From Homalodisca vitripennis (Eukaryota > Arthropoda > Insecta > Hemiptera > Cicadellidae): a stretch of DNA of 64,000 nucleotides. The DNA lies in contig NC_060213.1 of assembly GCF_021130785.1 (NCBI RefSeq), positions 64,456,001 through 64,520,000 on the forward strand. The letters run 5' to 3'. The position numbers and the translations under genes are program-made. Under the pieces are notes generated by a model. It saw only the letters and a program-made list of their open reading frames with translations. It made no database searches and was not told where the DNA came from. Below are positions 34,493 to 46,599 of this stretch, one piece after another (the stretch's first letter is position 1; every line of letters begins with the position of its first letter).

Positions 34493-35195
34493 CTGACAAA
34501 TGTTTACAATAACAAAATAACTCTAGAATAAAATATTGGAATAATATTGTAGATGATGAGAATACTTGTAGGAAAAATACAAAACAACCATTACTAAAAT
34601 GTTGCACTACACTCGATTCTTTCGATTTAACTGTATGGCGGTTATCGATTTAACAAAAATATGATGTAGTTCTGATGACACATCGTAAACAAAAAGATTT
34701 CTTTTCCACTAATTTATTAATTTTTACGCATGCTTATAGATCCTTGGTATTTCGCATTCTGAAAGGGACTCACATGACTATTGGGCAGACTGGTAAAATG
34801 CAATCATATGTGCCCCTCTTTCACGAGTACGGAATCATGACAGTGGTAGGACTCGTGGAGTGTGAGGAATGTAAGTACGTGAGGAACAATACAGATCAGT
34901 TTATTACAAATGGTCCATTCTATCACAATGAGACAAGACAGGAACAACCTTGTTGTCACTGCGGTCATGGTGCTGAAAGGGGGCCTTATCATCTCTGAAT
35001 TTTAGTTTACAACACGTCTTTTGTACACGAGGAGTGCAAGTTGTTTTAAAAGCAAAGGTGAAAAAGTGTTTGTAAACAAATGTTTTTATTTTTTTAAATT
35101 TATGTAAATGTCAATATGTTCAGTTCAGGCCATTAAAAAAATTATTTGATGTATTACACTGTAAAATGTTGTGTAAAACAAATAAAATATTTATG
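34493..35195. other. Intron sequence with an unexplained plus-strand frame
   Basis: An open frame of 107 codons (34675-34998, plus) has a Cys/His-containing end (CEECKYVRNN, CCHCGHG) but no recognised domain. I cannot tell transposon debris from chance. Confidence 0.3.
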
Positions 35196-35197
35196 TA

Positions 35198-35565
35198 CAG
35201 TAGAACCCCTCATATCCGGCCCTCGGGTTTACCGCACCTCGGTTTTATCCGGCCACTTCCCGGAAGCCAATATCGAAATTTATTTACCACGGCTTGCAGA
35301 CGCGCAGTTGCACGCACTAGTCTCCCACGACTCTTGCGTTATTTTGGTGTATCTATTTGTTTACATTTTCCTGTGTTGTCCTCAGTTGAGCTAATAGGTT
35401 TAACCTGTAAAACAGTTCGTTGATTATTTCCAGTGCGGTTAGTACAGTACAGTACAATTGTTTTGTTTTGTCAAGTGCTGTGTACTGTAGGTTGGTTTAT
35501 CCGGCCGAATCGTTATCCGGCCAGGGGCTCGGTCCCGTGGTGGCCGGATATGAGGGGTTCTACTG
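35198..35565. mobile_element. Pogo/Tigger-type MITE, 368 bp
   Basis: Perfect 24-bp inverted ends start CAGTAGAACCCCTCATATCC and lie directly inside a TA on each side (35196-35197 and 35566-35567). The CAGT-G-ACC...TATCCG end pattern with TA duplication is typical of pogo/Tigger elements. The interior holds no transposase, although short open frames run through it. Perfect ends suggest recent activity. Confidence 0.85.
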
Positions 35566-35569
35566 TATT

Positions 35570-38500
35570 GGCATATGCTGTGATCTATTGTTTCCACTGG
35601 GTAGAATGTAGTTCCACTACGCTGTACTTTATTTCATTGCATGTAAAAAAAGAATACTTCAGTACTCATTCGGTTTTATTACCTTTATTGCTGTGGTGTC
35701 AGCATGTATTCTAATATTACCTTTTATATGATTATGTACTAAGCATTTTGTTTTTATTGTATTGTTTTCAACATATTACTTGTAAAATGTATGTTTGGCA
35801 CCTCAAGTTAAAAACTTTATTAACTATAGAAATCGTGTATGAGTTTTTGACAAAACCAGTCTGGATATGGCTTGCTAACTCTTAAATAACGAGAGAAATT
35901 ATAACGAAATTTTTGCACGTAATTACTGGTTATAGTAACATATTTTTCTATATAGTTGGTGATAAGATGTCGCCTTTCAAGGTATAGCTCATCAAGGGTA
36001 AGAAGGAAATCTTTAACTACAGACTGTGTTCAGTTGTACACAATTGAATAGATCTAGTACACAATGCTGCAAACCTGACATCACAGGATCAACCTCAAAA
36101 CATTGAATTTTCTTTAAAATCCGCCTACAGTTTATAGTAATTTCAATAGGAAAAATGAGTTAATAATGTAAGATGTTGGAGTGAAATAGCTTGAGTTATA
36201 TGAACTCATAACTTAAATAGTTTTAATATTTTGTGGTACAAAAAAAATTGTCAGTGTTGTTGAATTTTGTCTATCTTATAGATTCCAAAATCTGAGGTTG
36301 TAATTCTTGGAAGATTTATTTATTCATTTTTGACAATTAAGTTTTTCAGTTTCATATTTAAACAATAATTATGTTAATTAAAATTAATACTTTGAAGCTT
36401 TAGGAAAAGTAAATGCTCTTGTAGATTAAAACATCTGTATATTCATGTTTAACCTTTCTGCTTACTACTGTAATATTATTATGGCTTCTTTTGTACATAT
36501 TAACATATTGATCGCAAGTTCTTTTTCACAAGTATGATAGTAAGATTTATTTTGTTTGAGAGTAACAAGAAATAACAGCAACCAATAAGAAACTCAAATT
36601 TATTTACTGAACATATTATGCAATAACAAGTGTCTTTTAACTGAATTAGAATTTAAAACGCATTGATCAGATTCAGGAAAATTAACGGTTTTTGCATCGT
36701 TATTTTCAAATTCTTTAGTTCAATTTTCAAAGTGATTTCTATTTTGTGCACATAATTAGTAGAATAAAATGATAGCAACAAATTGTATTACAGACTGAAA
36801 ATTAAACCACTTGGTGTATACAGGAAGGAAAATACGTTAGAAATCATTAGGTGCATGTGACAAAATAAAATAGAATGGAAATATAAGTAAAATGTCAAAT
36901 TACAAGCTAAAAGCAGGAGACCAGAAAATAAATTACAGCAAAAATTACAAAACCAATCAAATGTTACAAATAAAAATACACACATTACAGACAATAAATT
37001 TAAAACATTACAAAGCTCAAGCAATGAGAAAATATGGAAGCGTAACTATCAACGAAACGGTAAAATTATAATCAAAACTTAATTGCAAATGCAAGGAAGG
37101 AGTGAACAAATAAAACGCAACAGGTAAATATTTTATAGGCCTAGTGATATGAGAAGACGTTGGGGAAGCATGAAGCAGAAACAAACGGAGGTTACCTCTA
37201 GTGTTTAAATGGACCGTGAGGGCTACAGTAGATCACAATTGGAACTTGCGAGTCCTGCAACAGGACATCAACGTCTTTTACAAACTTAGGCCTATAAAAT
37301 ATCTACTTTCAATTCAGTGGAGAAAAGATTAGGAGTGGTGAGTGATAATTTTCCGCATTTTAGTTCATTAGCAAGTTTATACTTTTCCTCCCTTACACAA
37401 TATGAAAGAAACTAATGTTACGGTACAAATACAATTTTTTGAAATATCCTTTCTAGGACACCCTGAGCAAAAAGTGGGTATTAAACAATTTTCATGTACT
37501 AGTATAGGTTATGAACAAATGAACGGACCAATTTTTTAGCTATCTAACAATTTTTATTAAAAATATATAAAATAATGACTAATAATATTTTTGGATCAAT
37601 TAAACATTGAAACTGTTACAGAAATTATATGGATTGTCTGACTTTTATGAAATTTACAACGCAAGTCTATTTCTGAAACCTTTATAGAGAACGAACGGTT
37701 CCATATGTTTTTGTATTTTAAATTAGTTAAAATATTCAATTTAGGAAAGGGAGTACCCTGACTGTAAAGTGGATTTTATTAAATGTCTGTCCACATGTTT
37801 ATAAGCCCATCTTGGTCATTTATAGAGGATCCATTAAAAAATTATATGTTGGTATAACTTGGCCGTTAAGATGGTTATTGAAAGTCACTTATGTTATCAA
37901 TTCAATATTTAAATTAATCACTAAAAATTGACAAATGATAGAATTTTAACTTTGTCTAGAAATAATTTTAATAACAATAATCTGGTTAAGAAACTATGTT
38001 GAACTTGTAACATAACTCACTAAGTTAAATGTTAATAATATTTCAACATAAACAAAATTTAAATTAAACATTTTTTAAATTTCATGCAATCCAAAAAAAT
38101 TTGCCAAAAAATCACAATTTTAAAAAACTACAAGATTGAATGCTATGTTGCTAAATAAAAAAAGAAATACGAGATGAACAATAGTTCATTTGTCTCTATG
38201 GTCACAATCCTAATGATAAAATTGACAAATATTGTGTCTTCAATACTTTTCTAGAAAGCAACTAAATTTTACAATCCTGCTAACTAATTTTCTCAACTAA
38301 ATTAATAATGCTTTAAGAGAGAGCCTTTAATTGTTTTACAGTGCAAGGAATTTAATGATAAGAGTTTGATAAAGATTTTTTAAAGTAAGAAACTGTGACT
38401 TAATGTTCTTTACTTCTGGGACATCAGTTCTACTAAAGTTAGACCATTCTACTAACCTTTTTACTTCTTTTTAAAATTTGTAAAAAGTGATTGGTTACAT

Positions 38501-39880
38501 TTCATAATTTTTTACTACATACAGCAAATGGTAAAAACAATGTAATAACTGTTACAACCTATTTAGGTTATACAGGCTATAAATATATTTCAGCTATTTT
38601 TTTAAATTTTATAAGCTTTTAAGTCAACAAATGATGCAATAATAATTTACACATTATTTCCACCTGCAGTGTATCAGCTGTTAGTGTTTCAGTATGGAGC
38701 TTTTTAAAGGTGAAGTACATTTGTACACTGTATCATCGTAACTAGTGTATGATGCATTGTTGTCTCATCCTAGTAATTCCTTGTCAATGTCCTGATACAA
38801 AAAAAAAAAACTAGACTGGTCTTGGAATTTTTAGCGAAACTGAAAACAAATAAGTATACAAGTGTATTGAGTGATCAATGTCACTTTTGTGTAATTTATT
38901 TATTTATTTTTTTAGTAACCATTAGTCTACGGAGTTGTTAACAGGTAGACAAAGTTGTAAACAAATATAATTTGAGTTTACACAAATTGCCGGTTGCTAA
39001 CGTAAACTAACTATGCCAAGATTTCCTGTTCCAAGAAGGAAAACATCAGGTCTTCCATATACTCATAGATTTTAGTCGTCGACACATACGCAGTAGAACC
39101 AGAACAAATCCTTGTACCAGCATTAGATATTGGTGTTTAATTCAGTTTCTCCATTATTTAGATCTGAGAGTGTTAAAGGAAAATGAATCGTGATGAAACA
39201 ATTTGTCACCAATTGACGGAATCGTGAGTAGAAAGTCAGTGAGTAAAATTGTCAAATGCCATAAAGGGTTTACTAGAAAAGTAACAGCAATCCAAATTTA
39301 AAAGTCTGTACTATTGAAACAGAAAAATGTAACTTATCCAGAGAGTGACAGGGATGCTCTGATTTGAGCTAAAGTGACACCATCGGTTTGGAGTGCAGTG
39401 TAGAGATAGTGCCAGAGTCATAAGACAGTTTTGTCCACTACCACTACCAGGCTTGAAATACAGATAGGTCCAGGCATTCTAGTCTTGTGTCTAGCTAATA
39501 TTTTGTCTGGCTGGCAGAACTATCTACTATCTATTCACGTATTCTAACTTCAACCGGATGATGCAATATAAAGTATACACACAAAGAAAGGAAAACTTCC
39601 ATAACTCCTAAATGTAATTAATTTTTAAGATTAAAATCATGTCAGCCTCTGTTTTTTTACACAAAGTTCAGTGTTTAGAGTGTTATTTTCCTAGGAGGGT
39701 CTATTTGTTGATTGCTTGGTTTTGGAAAGCAACAAACATATGGGGGAAGTTAACTCAAAACTAAATCTACCATTACCGTACTTGTTGTCTTTAATTCTAA
39801 GAAGGCTCTCTGAGCCTCCTTCAAATCACACTGGATCAGAGTGGTTTGCACATATTGAAAAGCTACATATTTCAACATAC
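35570..39880. other. Intron sequence, nothing firmly recognised
   Basis: AT-rich. A minus-strand open stretch near 37165-37290, reading KFVKDVDVLLQDSQVP in one frame, is framed by weak splice-like signals but does not keep the gene's phase; it may be a transposon scrap. Confidence 0.35.
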
Positions 39881-39890
39881 AAATACTTAC

Positions 39891-39917
39891 TACCTGTAAC
39901 CTACTGAGGTCGATTTT
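39891..39917 (-). CDS. Candidate 27-nt micro-exon
   Basis: On the minus strand a strong acceptor (CAATTCTTTTCCAG) and a strong donor (GTAAGTATT) bracket 27 nt. In the phase left by the 40.3-kb exon it would code for GKSTSVGYRY-type residues with no stop. Its length is a multiple of three, so it does not repair the phase conflict with the 34.3-kb exon by itself. An internal weaker donor (GTTACA) after 17 nt would repair it. It may be a real small exon, an alternative exon, or chance. Confidence 0.3.
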
Positions 39918-40314
39918 CTGGAAAAGAATTGCCGATTTAAATGTTGTCATAAAGTTTATTGTGAATATTACTACTTCAATGCACTCAAAGAAAATAATGT
40001 CTGCCATGTTTAATTTCTCACAAACTTGTTTATAAAAAGTGTAAAATCTTATGGATTTTTAAAATAAATTAAATCTTATTGTTTTAATAGACTGATTTTA
40101 GGGAATATGTGAATTAGCCTGTAACACATTATTGAATCTACTAAAATGTTCCACATAAACACTTATTGCCAATAATAAAAACAATATTTATATGAAAATA
40201 AAAGGAATTCAATGTTTTTATTTAGTGTACATTCTCTTCTATTTTCATGGAAAAACATCAATTAGGCCTTATTGAAACAGTAAACATAATGCAAGAAACG
40301 TAAAACTGACTTAC

Positions 40315-40495
40315 CCGGATTGGGTGTCCAGCCTGTAATGTCGGTCTGCCTCTGTTTCAGACATCCGGATGTCCTCTGATCCGGAAGGGCTCATGTGGCG
40401 AGCTGAGTGGTGCTCTAGCTGACGGATCAAGTCTTCCAGGTTCCTTATCCGAATAGGACCACATGAAGGGGGCACATCATCATCTTCGTCATCGT
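40315..40495 (-). CDS. Receptor tail exon with acidic run and [11 protein letters not shown] helix
   Basis: The exon enters in phase 1 after GTTTGCATCCAG and leaves in phase 2 at GG before GTAAGT. It codes for an acidic run (DDDEDDD), then [20 protein letters not shown], a likely amphipathic helix or short coiled coil. [19 protein letters not shown] and ADRHYRLD follow. SPSGSED is a strong proline-directed and casein-kinase-like phosphorylation cluster. The lack of low-complexity drift in the central part suggests a conserved interaction segment. Of all exons, this one would be best for a family search. Confidence 0.9.
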
Positions 40496-41554
40496 CTGGA
40501 TGCAAACACATCATCAGGGGAATGGTATACAGTTTTTAAAGTTGTCATTATGTGATTATATAATGTGAACAAACATATAATCTTTAGTTGTCAAATGCAT
40601 ATAAAAATAATAAACAGAAAAGATTAAAATCATATTTCGGTGTTGTATACACCATTCAATAAGCTCTGATTGGATATATAGTTAGCTAGATAAAATTTCT
40701 TTACTTGTCACATGTGTTTGTCTTTGATATGTCTTTGGAAATTTTTCCAAATCAATTTTAACATGCTTGTTAAAAATAAATGTTAGCACCTAAAATGGTA
40801 GTCTTTTATTGCTTGGTAATCACCTGTCATCTCCAGATGTGCTCTCACATTGAGATTTGATTTACTACAAAGCTATTATTATGCCAAACTATATAGGAAG
40901 TCTATATGTCCCAATATATTATTATTGTATTCTTATATTCTTTTTGTTACAGTAATAATTCTTGAGGAATAAAATGGACGAAGGCATTGACAACTTATGA
41001 AAAAAATTGTGAGTGTTGATGAAAAATTCACAGTTCACAATGATCTTTATTCATAAATAAACACATTTAAATAATCTATGCGTATTACAAGGTGCGTGTA
41101 AGAATCTTTAGGCTATTAAATTATCCTTTTTTTCTTGTTACCAGTCTTTTACTATAGAATACATTGTAATAATTTTTGGAACATTGTTTAAAAATTTATA
41201 AACTTAATGTTGTTTGAAGTTTTGAAATATTTTTTACTTCCGCTTTTGGGGTAAATAATGTTACTAAGCCGTCAACTAAAGAAATTCGGTTGTTAGTTTT
41301 TCTTTTGTAAGTCCATTATGAAATTAGTAAACCAATAGTTGAGAATAATTGTTTTGGTATGTATTACTTTGTCTAGTAATGTTTAAAACCATTTCGTTTT
41401 GTATATAGAAATGTTCACACCAGAAAACAAATTTTTACTTTTGCTTAAATTGCAAAATAATTAAGTCAAAGGTGTTGTTAAAGTTTTACACAAAAGCCTT
41501 GTAGCACGTATAATGTTCTTGCAAATTTATTTAGTGATATAAGGTTCTCTTGTG

Positions 41555-41765
41555 ATATACACTCAAAGCATTTGACTCTATGAACCATGAAATGGCACTG
41601 ACAAAGATGAGTTATTATGGTTTTGATGAAACATTAGTTGGAAACAAGGTGTACATATTACAAAATTTGAGAGTGAGACATGTCAGCAGGGAAGTATTCA
41701 TCAAGGCAGCTGGCTAGAGCCCATTTTGTTCCAACTTAATCATGGGACTCAACTGTTAGTCTTTG
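41555..41765 (+). pseudogene. Small non-LTR reverse transcriptase scrap
   Basis: The plus strand reads KAFDSMNHEMALTKMSYYGF, the conserved reverse transcriptase segment starting at the first catalytic Asp block. Further on, in a shifted frame, EPILFQLNHG corresponds to the GPILF block. It is about 200 bp long, with stops. It lies in the intron between 40.5 and 44.8 kb. Confidence 0.75.
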
Positions 41766-41785
41766 TTTGAAGGTTATTTTTGACA

Positions 41786-41892
41786 ATGGAATGATTGTGA
41801 AGGAAACAGGATTTTTTTGGACATTTGCCATCATTCAGTGAAACAAACAAGTTCTTGTTTCACTGAATGATGGCAAATGTCCGGAAAAATCA
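41786..41892. repeat. Small inverted pair of the retrotransposon 3' terminus
   Basis: GGACATTTGCCATCATTCAG and its inverse lie about 20 bp apart, framing a near-perfect hairpin around AACAAGTTCTTGTT. It carries the same terminal text as 1278 onwards and 14361-14810, but only the last 50 bp or so of each tail. Confidence 0.85.
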
Positions 41893-41980
41893 ACTGTTTG
41901 AATCACTTTACAGCTCATCTGCAGGGCCGGTGATAGGGGGAGTAAATGAAGAGGTGTCCGCACTCATAGAGGGCCAGTGA

Positions 41981-41982
<2 letters not shown>

Positions 41983-42040
<58 letters not shown>

Positions 42041-42110
42041 TATGTATATAAATATATATATATATTTAAATATATGTATATAAATAAATATATATATATT
42101 TAAATTAAAA
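41983..42110. repeat. (TA)n microsatellite with imperfect flank
   Basis: An uninterrupted TA run of about 50 bp is followed by imperfect TATA/AATA repeats to about 42110. Confidence 0.95.
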
Positions 42111-43374
42111 ATAACCCAATGCTTAAAATGTACATTCATTAAAAAAGTTACAATGTTAATTTAACTAAATAATAATTAAGTTCAAAAAGTTTACTTTTTA
42201 TCAATGTGCTTAATGCGCAGAGAATGATTAGATTAGCTTAATTTTCATTATAAACCAATTGTAAACACTGAGGGTGATGGTGTAGCTTTGAGAAATTTGG
42301 TGCCTGCCTGGTACTGGTCGCTCACATTCTCACGGGCCCTGTGCCATGTAGGATAGGAAGCAGTGACTCGCCACTCTTTCCCACCCTCCCCTTCCTTTCC
42401 ACAGATGCAACCTCAAGTAAAACAACACAATACTAAGTTTTCTTCAAGCTCGCATTTCAGTGCTGTTTTTATGTTCTTATGTGATTGGTTTTGTATAATT
42501 CTGTGTACAAATTGTAAGAAGATTAATTTAACTAATAGTTTTTTTAGTTTATTGGTCCGACTGACAACTGAATAGTTTATTTACGATAAATATTTATCTT
42601 AAAAGTGTGCTGTAAGTTCATATGAAAATATATGGTGTAGATAATGTGATTAAAATTCCTAAACTTAACACGAATAAAAAATTGTATTTTACTACAAACA
42701 AATCCTAAATTTGACACACCTTTTTTAAGTAATCAGTTTTAAGCACTAGACTGTGTAAAATTATAGATAAATAATACAAATAATAAGTGTCTGGCATGGG
42801 TCCCATAATTTGCCATAAGAGGCAGCTTACTGAGTTCAGCTGGTATTTCCCACCAATCTTTATTGACGCGTTAATCGTTACTGTCACTGTCGTTAAAAGC
42901 AATTTTTACTAATCAATAAATTCTTCTTGCTGTCTAACAAGCTGTTGCCGTTTCAAATGCCAATCATACTATTTTGCTGTAGTTAAAGTTTACCTAAAAT
43001 TTATTTATAAATGCACCCTTTGTACATTTGTTTTTAAAATATAGCATTAATAACTTTCTTTCCCCCTTAGCTACGTAGGCATACATAATTACAATTTATT
43101 AATTAACTTTATAAATAAATTATAAACATTCTTGAGTATGGATTTTCTATGACAGCAATACTAAAAATAGAATCCCAGTTACATAAAAAAAAAACAAACG
43201 AAAATGCATATTTGCTCAGTTATCACAGTATGCCCTACTTTTTCAAGTTTTTCTATCGCTTTAATGCATACCTCTAGAACACTGTAATAACTAAAAATGG
43301 TGGTAATAACTTACAAACATAAATCTGTTGCTCAAAACCGCAAAAAAGGCAAAAGAAAATTGAAAATGTAAAAA

Positions 43375-44550
43375 TGGGATTTAGAACATTATTTGACGGA
43401 ATTAAAGTAGATATAGCCACAGCAAGTTCTAGCAACGACCCTGATGCAGAAGAAGTTTCTCATAGTTTTGATGAACACTCTAACACTGCAGAAAGCGATA
43501 ATATAATAAATGTAATGTGGACGAAGAAAAAACAACGGCAGATAGCTTCACCTCAGAACCTGTCCTAAAGATTTTTTTTGAAGATCATAATATTCTAAAT
43601 GCTATGTCAAATGGGCATTTTGGGATGAACTATCATTAAAAATTCATATTTGGGACTTCTAAAAAACTTCTAGGTGGTGACTAATAGTGTGATTGACACT
43701 TTAGTGAAAATGGGTCTACCTATGATGCCATCAGACCTGCCAAGTGATGGAAAAAGAGCTTTTTCATAAAGAGTTCTTTTTTTTAAAAGACCAAATGGAG
43801 AGAGTGTTAGAAGAGACTGGCTTGTATGGAGTGAAACTGCTAAGTCCTTATTTGGTTTACCATGTAGGCTTTTTTAAAAGATTTTTGGGGGCGAGAAACT
43901 TGATCCAAATATGTTTGTTTTGTTAAATAATGATGGATGGAAAAAGGAATATGGATGGCAGAAGCTGTACAATAAATTAGCGTCGTAGGAAACAAGCACT
44001 TCCCACAAAAGTAGCTACACCCAATAGAGAGAGTTAGAGAGGAGGCTAAGTGGCGCATCAGACATCCATTCTCAGTTCAAATCAGAATTGGCTTAAAAAA
44101 CAAAATACTGGAGGGATATACAGTATTTCAAAGATTGCTCTTCGTAGTCATGTTTCTTGAAGAGCGAGGATCAGCTCTCAAAGGTACCTCTGAAAAAAGG
44201 GATCCCAACAATGATTAAAAGTTTTTGGGTCTGATAGAGCTATTGGCGGAATATGACCCTTTACTAAGAGAGCATATTTCAAAAGTAAAAAAAAGCCCAA
44301 GAAGAGGGGAAATGGGTTAAAGCTCATTATCTGTCAAAAGACTCACAAAATGAGTTATACAAGTTTGTGGGGAAAGAGTTCGACAGAAGGTTTTGGAAGA
44401 AAGAAATAAATCACAATAATTTGCTATTATTGAAGACTGTACTCCTGATGCCTTACATACTGAGCAAACATAGATCTTGAAATATATGTTAGATTGTGAA
44501 TTGGAGTTTAAAATTTGCAAGTGATTATTGAATTTTGATGACTGTAACAA
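43375..44550 (+). pseudogene. zf-TTF/ZMYM1-like hAT transposase fossil
   Basis: In order, the plus strand gives DGKRAFS, then FFKRPNGESVRRDWLVWSE followed by AKSLFGLPCRLF. This is the TTF-type finger region, whose Cys pair CxxC is partly eroded. Next come NNDGWKKEYGWQKLYNKL and YTQ-RELERRLSGASDIHSQF, matching the W-REL-RRL block. A piece like CFLKSEDQLSK and then LIELLAEYDPLLREHI-type residues follow. Near 44430 is DCTPDALHTEQT, the first catalytic Asp context of this group. Frameshifts and stops run throughout. The 3' half of the enzyme is missing. Its end lies about 230 bp from the exon at 44776, in the opposite orientation. Confidence 0.8.
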
Positions 44551-44775
44551 AAACACTGGAGTGGAAAATTAACTTAGTTTCTAGAAAAAAAAGCCACCTG
44601 ATGTTGAGTAACAATGCAAAAAAATAGTTCAATGAAAGGGAAAATGGTCTCAAATGCTTTACTTATTTACGGTGTGAAGACTTACTGAAACATATAAGCG
44701 TGTTCAGCATAAGTATTCCTGTGATGTACCGTATTGGCATAACAAAAACAATACTATTTAAAATCACGTATGTAC

Positions 44776-44874
44776 CTGCATCACTCCGGTGGTTGCTCCG
44801 ATGGTGATGATGCATAAGAGATGATGCAGACGGATCCTCCACCATCACAGTGTGGGTTTGTGACTGCGAGTGGC
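44776..44874 (-). CDS. Receptor tail exon, Ser/His-rich
   Basis: The acceptor is CTCTTTTACTGCAG and the donor GTACATACG; phase 1 is kept on both sides. The exon codes for 32 full codons, HSQSQTHTVMVEDPSASSLM and then a run of four His with RSNHRSDA. The His/Ser-rich composition suggests a disordered linker between the helical exons on either side. Open-frame length alone would be too short to notice; the exon is supported by its exact phase fit with both neighbours. Confidence 0.8.
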
Positions 44875-46372
44875 CTGCAGTAAAAGAGAGGAATTAGCCT
44901 AAACTTGGTTTACGAAAAATAATACAGCTGAAAACGGAAAAATATATAGGCTACTAGTAAAAAAATCTTCATTGAAAAGAAAGGATTGAATTGCCCATCG
45001 GTAGGATGGTTATAGTTTTGATGAACATGATGAGTGACTGTTTAAATTATTCTATGAGACTAATGGAATATTTTACAAGTCTGTAAGAGAAACTTTTAAC
45101 TCTCACTGATCATAGGTGTCAAAATTTGTAATGAAATTATAGCTAAAATGTAACTTCAAATAATAAAAGGATTAAGGACATTTCCCATTATTTGTATAAA
45201 ACAGAAACAAGATTTTCAAAAAATGGATTCTGCTCACTTTTTTAGGTTTCAAATCATAAAACATAAAACTTAAGGTTGAGAGCCGCATACACTGGTGGCT
45301 ATTTTGATTTTAGTCCCTTAAGAGCGATGAAGATTCCATATGTCAGAAATCCTGTTACGGTATAATTTCAAAACATGTAGTCTATTGTCAATTGTGAACT
45401 TGAGATAGATGCAATTTCATGACTTATTTAAATTTTAAAGTGTTGATATCCAATCTTGATTCATGTGTAAAATACACTATTTAGTATAAAAGTGAGATAA
45501 AAACAGAAAACTACAAAGTGCATAAATAAACAAGACACAATAAATTGTGTAGACTAACCACATGACTGCGGTTTGAGTGGTAGTTGAGACAAATTGAAAT
45601 GAAGGGTAGTTGAGACAAATTCTTACCATTTGGAATGCTGTGTTATCACTTAGTGAACCATTTTGTGTATAGAACTGTATTAAAAATAGAATGAAAACTA
45701 AAGTAATTTTAACTAAAAAATATTCTTTAAATTGAACTTTATACCTGTTAGCTACTTAATTTACTGTTCAAATTTACTTATTATGTTACTTTCCAAATGC
45801 CTCTACTAGTAAAAACATAAAGTATTTGTACTATGGAGAAAGAAATTTAGGCATTTCATAACTTCGAGGAATTACAGGAACTAGAATAAATATACATTAA
45901 TGCTTGTTAGTAAATAAGGCAATTATGTACACATACAGTGAACAAAAATACTGGGATTTCTGTTGAACATTGAACTTTCCGAACTATTGGCTTTATTCTA
46001 TGTAGAGTGTTTTCTAGAGTTTAATGACAGTTGAGATAATGATATCTGTACCAAGTGCTTGATTTGAGGCAGAAGCATCGGACTGGCATTCTAGTACCTC
46101 TCTCTAAAAAAAGTAGGCAGTTTTAGTTTGAGCACAAACTTTTCCTTACACGTCAGAAATGCTTAAAACACTGTTTCAGACCTGACATGTTCAAAAATTT
46201 CCAGGAGAGAGCCTTCAGTTTGGTAGGTGTTCCATGTCGCCAGATTTCCGGAAAATTACAGTTCCGCTACCGATTTCAATTTTGAACACATTTTAGATTT
46301 TAGAAAACATTTTAGATTTTCTGATTTAGAAATTGAACACTGTCTATAGCTAGACAATAAACTGCGACTCAC

Positions 46373-46571
46373 TGCCATCACAGAGTTTGTCCTGGCTGAG
46401 TGCTCGCTTGTAACCATGCTCCACCGCAGCAGCGAGACTTCGCCGCAGCAAATCTTCACTGCTGGAGCTGGCCGGGGTAGCTGAGGAGGGCCTGTGGTGT
46501 GACGCAGCCGTCCGCAGTGCCTCCAGTATGTCCTCATGGTAGCCATTCAGTGACTTGAGCGTTCTCTCCAC
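46373..46571 (-). CDS. Receptor tail exon with predicted helices
   Basis: The exon enters in phase 0 after GTGCGTTTAG and leaves in phase 1 at GTGAGT. It codes for VERTLKSLNGYHEDILEALR, a strongly amphipathic helix, then a Ser/Pro-rich linker, then SSSSEDLLRRSLAAAVEHGY and KRALSQDKLCDG. The two Leu-rich helical pieces suggest protein interaction. An overlapping open frame on the same strand is a shadow: it does not keep phase with the neighbours. Confidence 0.9.
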
Positions 46572-46599
46572 CTAAACGCACCACGGTCACAGAGGTTTT

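Noticed and set aside
34804..34992. Minus-strand frame beside exon 34318-34492
   Set aside because: No in-phase splice sites lead into the neighbouring exons, and no domain was recognised.
35146..35714. Overlapping plus-strand frames
   Set aside because: They run through the pogo-type MITE and its flank; no transposase residues are present.
37165..37290. Possible missing exon on the minus strand
   Set aside because: The acceptor TGTCCTGTTGCAG is good, but every frame that would keep phase with 40315-40495 meets a stop before the donor.
38500..38560. A 26-nt segment with a GTATGT donor as the missing exon
   Set aside because: Its length fits the phase need, but it codes for hydrophobic AT-driven residues and has a poor acceptor.
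41983..42110. CRISPR-like or regulatory array
   Set aside because: It is a simple TA microsatellite.
41921..42340. Element bounded by CAGGGCCGG and GGGCCCTG
   Set aside because: The ends look hAT-like, but the flanking 8-mers differ and the arms do not pair beyond the first bases.
46256..46546. Second minus-strand frame over 46.3-46.5 kb
   Set aside because: It overlaps the exon 46373-46571 in another frame and would break phase with both neighbours.
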